DNA of 13,045 nt. Source: Blautia sp. AF19-10LB. GTDB lineage: Bacteria > Bacillota > Clostridia > Lachnospirales > Lachnospiraceae. Made by a program: the position numbers and the translations under genes. Shown in pieces: positions 12,988 through 13,045 of this stretch (position 1 is the stretch's first letter; each line of letters begins with the position of its first letter). The stretch covers positions 12,549 through 25,593 of the forward strand of contig NZ_QTWS01000041.1 of assembly GCF_003461245.1 (NCBI RefSeq). Reading direction: 5' to 3'. The notes below the pieces were generated by a model, which did no database searches, was not told where the DNA came from, and saw only the letters and a program-made list of their open reading frames with translations.

Positions 12988-13045
12988 GTAGAGTAGGCGG
13001 ATGAAAATTTCATCCGCCCCTCATCAAACCGTGCATGAGGTTCTC
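12988..13045 (-). mobile_element. Group II intron, 3' end (part of domain V, all of domain VI)
   Basis: On the minus strand the window starts in GAGA (13042-13045), which fits the domain V tetraloop. Then come ACCTC and ATGCACGGTTT, the 3' half of a domain V stem, then GATGAGGGG. Domain VI is a perfect hairpin, GGCGGATGAAA/TTTCATCCGCC (12996-13018). The 3' end CTACTCTAC agrees with the terminal AY rule and resembles the known end of Ll.LtrB (CCTACTTCAC). The next base begins the CCA codon of the PCGG motif. The remainder, with any reverse transcriptase, is outside the window. Confidence 0.8.

Overview
The window looks like a chromosomal stretch from a gut clostridium of the Lachnospiraceae type. 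The gene content fits (ECF vitamin transporters without their own energising module, an ASKHA-type corrinoid activator with a DUF2284 partner, many IS and group II intron remnants), as do the strong AGGAGG-like ribosome binding sites. No rRNA, tRNA or CRISPR array is visible, so the genus cannot be fixed from sequence alone.

Layout. (1) 1-546: 5' part of an IS66-type transposase, cut off where the next gene ends. (2) 492-2391, minus: a two-gene metal or redox operon, an HMA/SafE-like/cupredoxin fusion followed by a DUF2318 cysteine protein. Upstream is an IS200-type tnpA remnant (2446-2535) with its hairpins, so the operon lies between two dead IS elements. (3) 2846-3166: a degenerate tandem array with an exact 53/54-bp period, next to the stop of an rsmH paralogue (3179-4234, minus). 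(4) 4294-4378: first copy of an 85-bp structured repeat, then an alpha/beta hydrolase gene (4417-5331, minus) with a good promoter. (5) 5453-5726: a second array of the same 53-bp family in the opposite orientation. (6) 5807-8505, plus: a structured leader, an ECF S component, a class V aminotransferase, a second related S component, three tandem GCATCG/CGATGC dyads and a strong intrinsic terminator. (7) 8515-9971, minus: a C39-like cysteine peptidase, the second copy of the 85-bp repeat fused to the end of a truncated FGGY sugar kinase, and a truncated HTH regulator; the last two look like a collapsed sugar operon. (8) 10026-10850, minus: a small Nif11-like protein translationally coupled to a LOG-family protein. 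(9) 11017-12987, minus: DUF2284 protein and the 3' exon of an ASKHA/ferredoxin corrinoid-activation protein. The gene is entered in sense by the 3' end (domains V and VI) of a group II intron that runs off the window.

The functional units are the copper or redox pair, a proposed vitamin (possibly B6) uptake and transamination cassette, the Nif11-like/LOG pair and the corrinoid-activation pair. The observation least explained by known features is the pair of 53-bp arrays. Each unit reads ATGRYCT-N10-AAGTA-N8-GTCATCT-N16, with the phase kept over 11 units in two places 2.3 kb apart. They are non-coding, are not CRISPR-like, and I do not recognise them as a described element.
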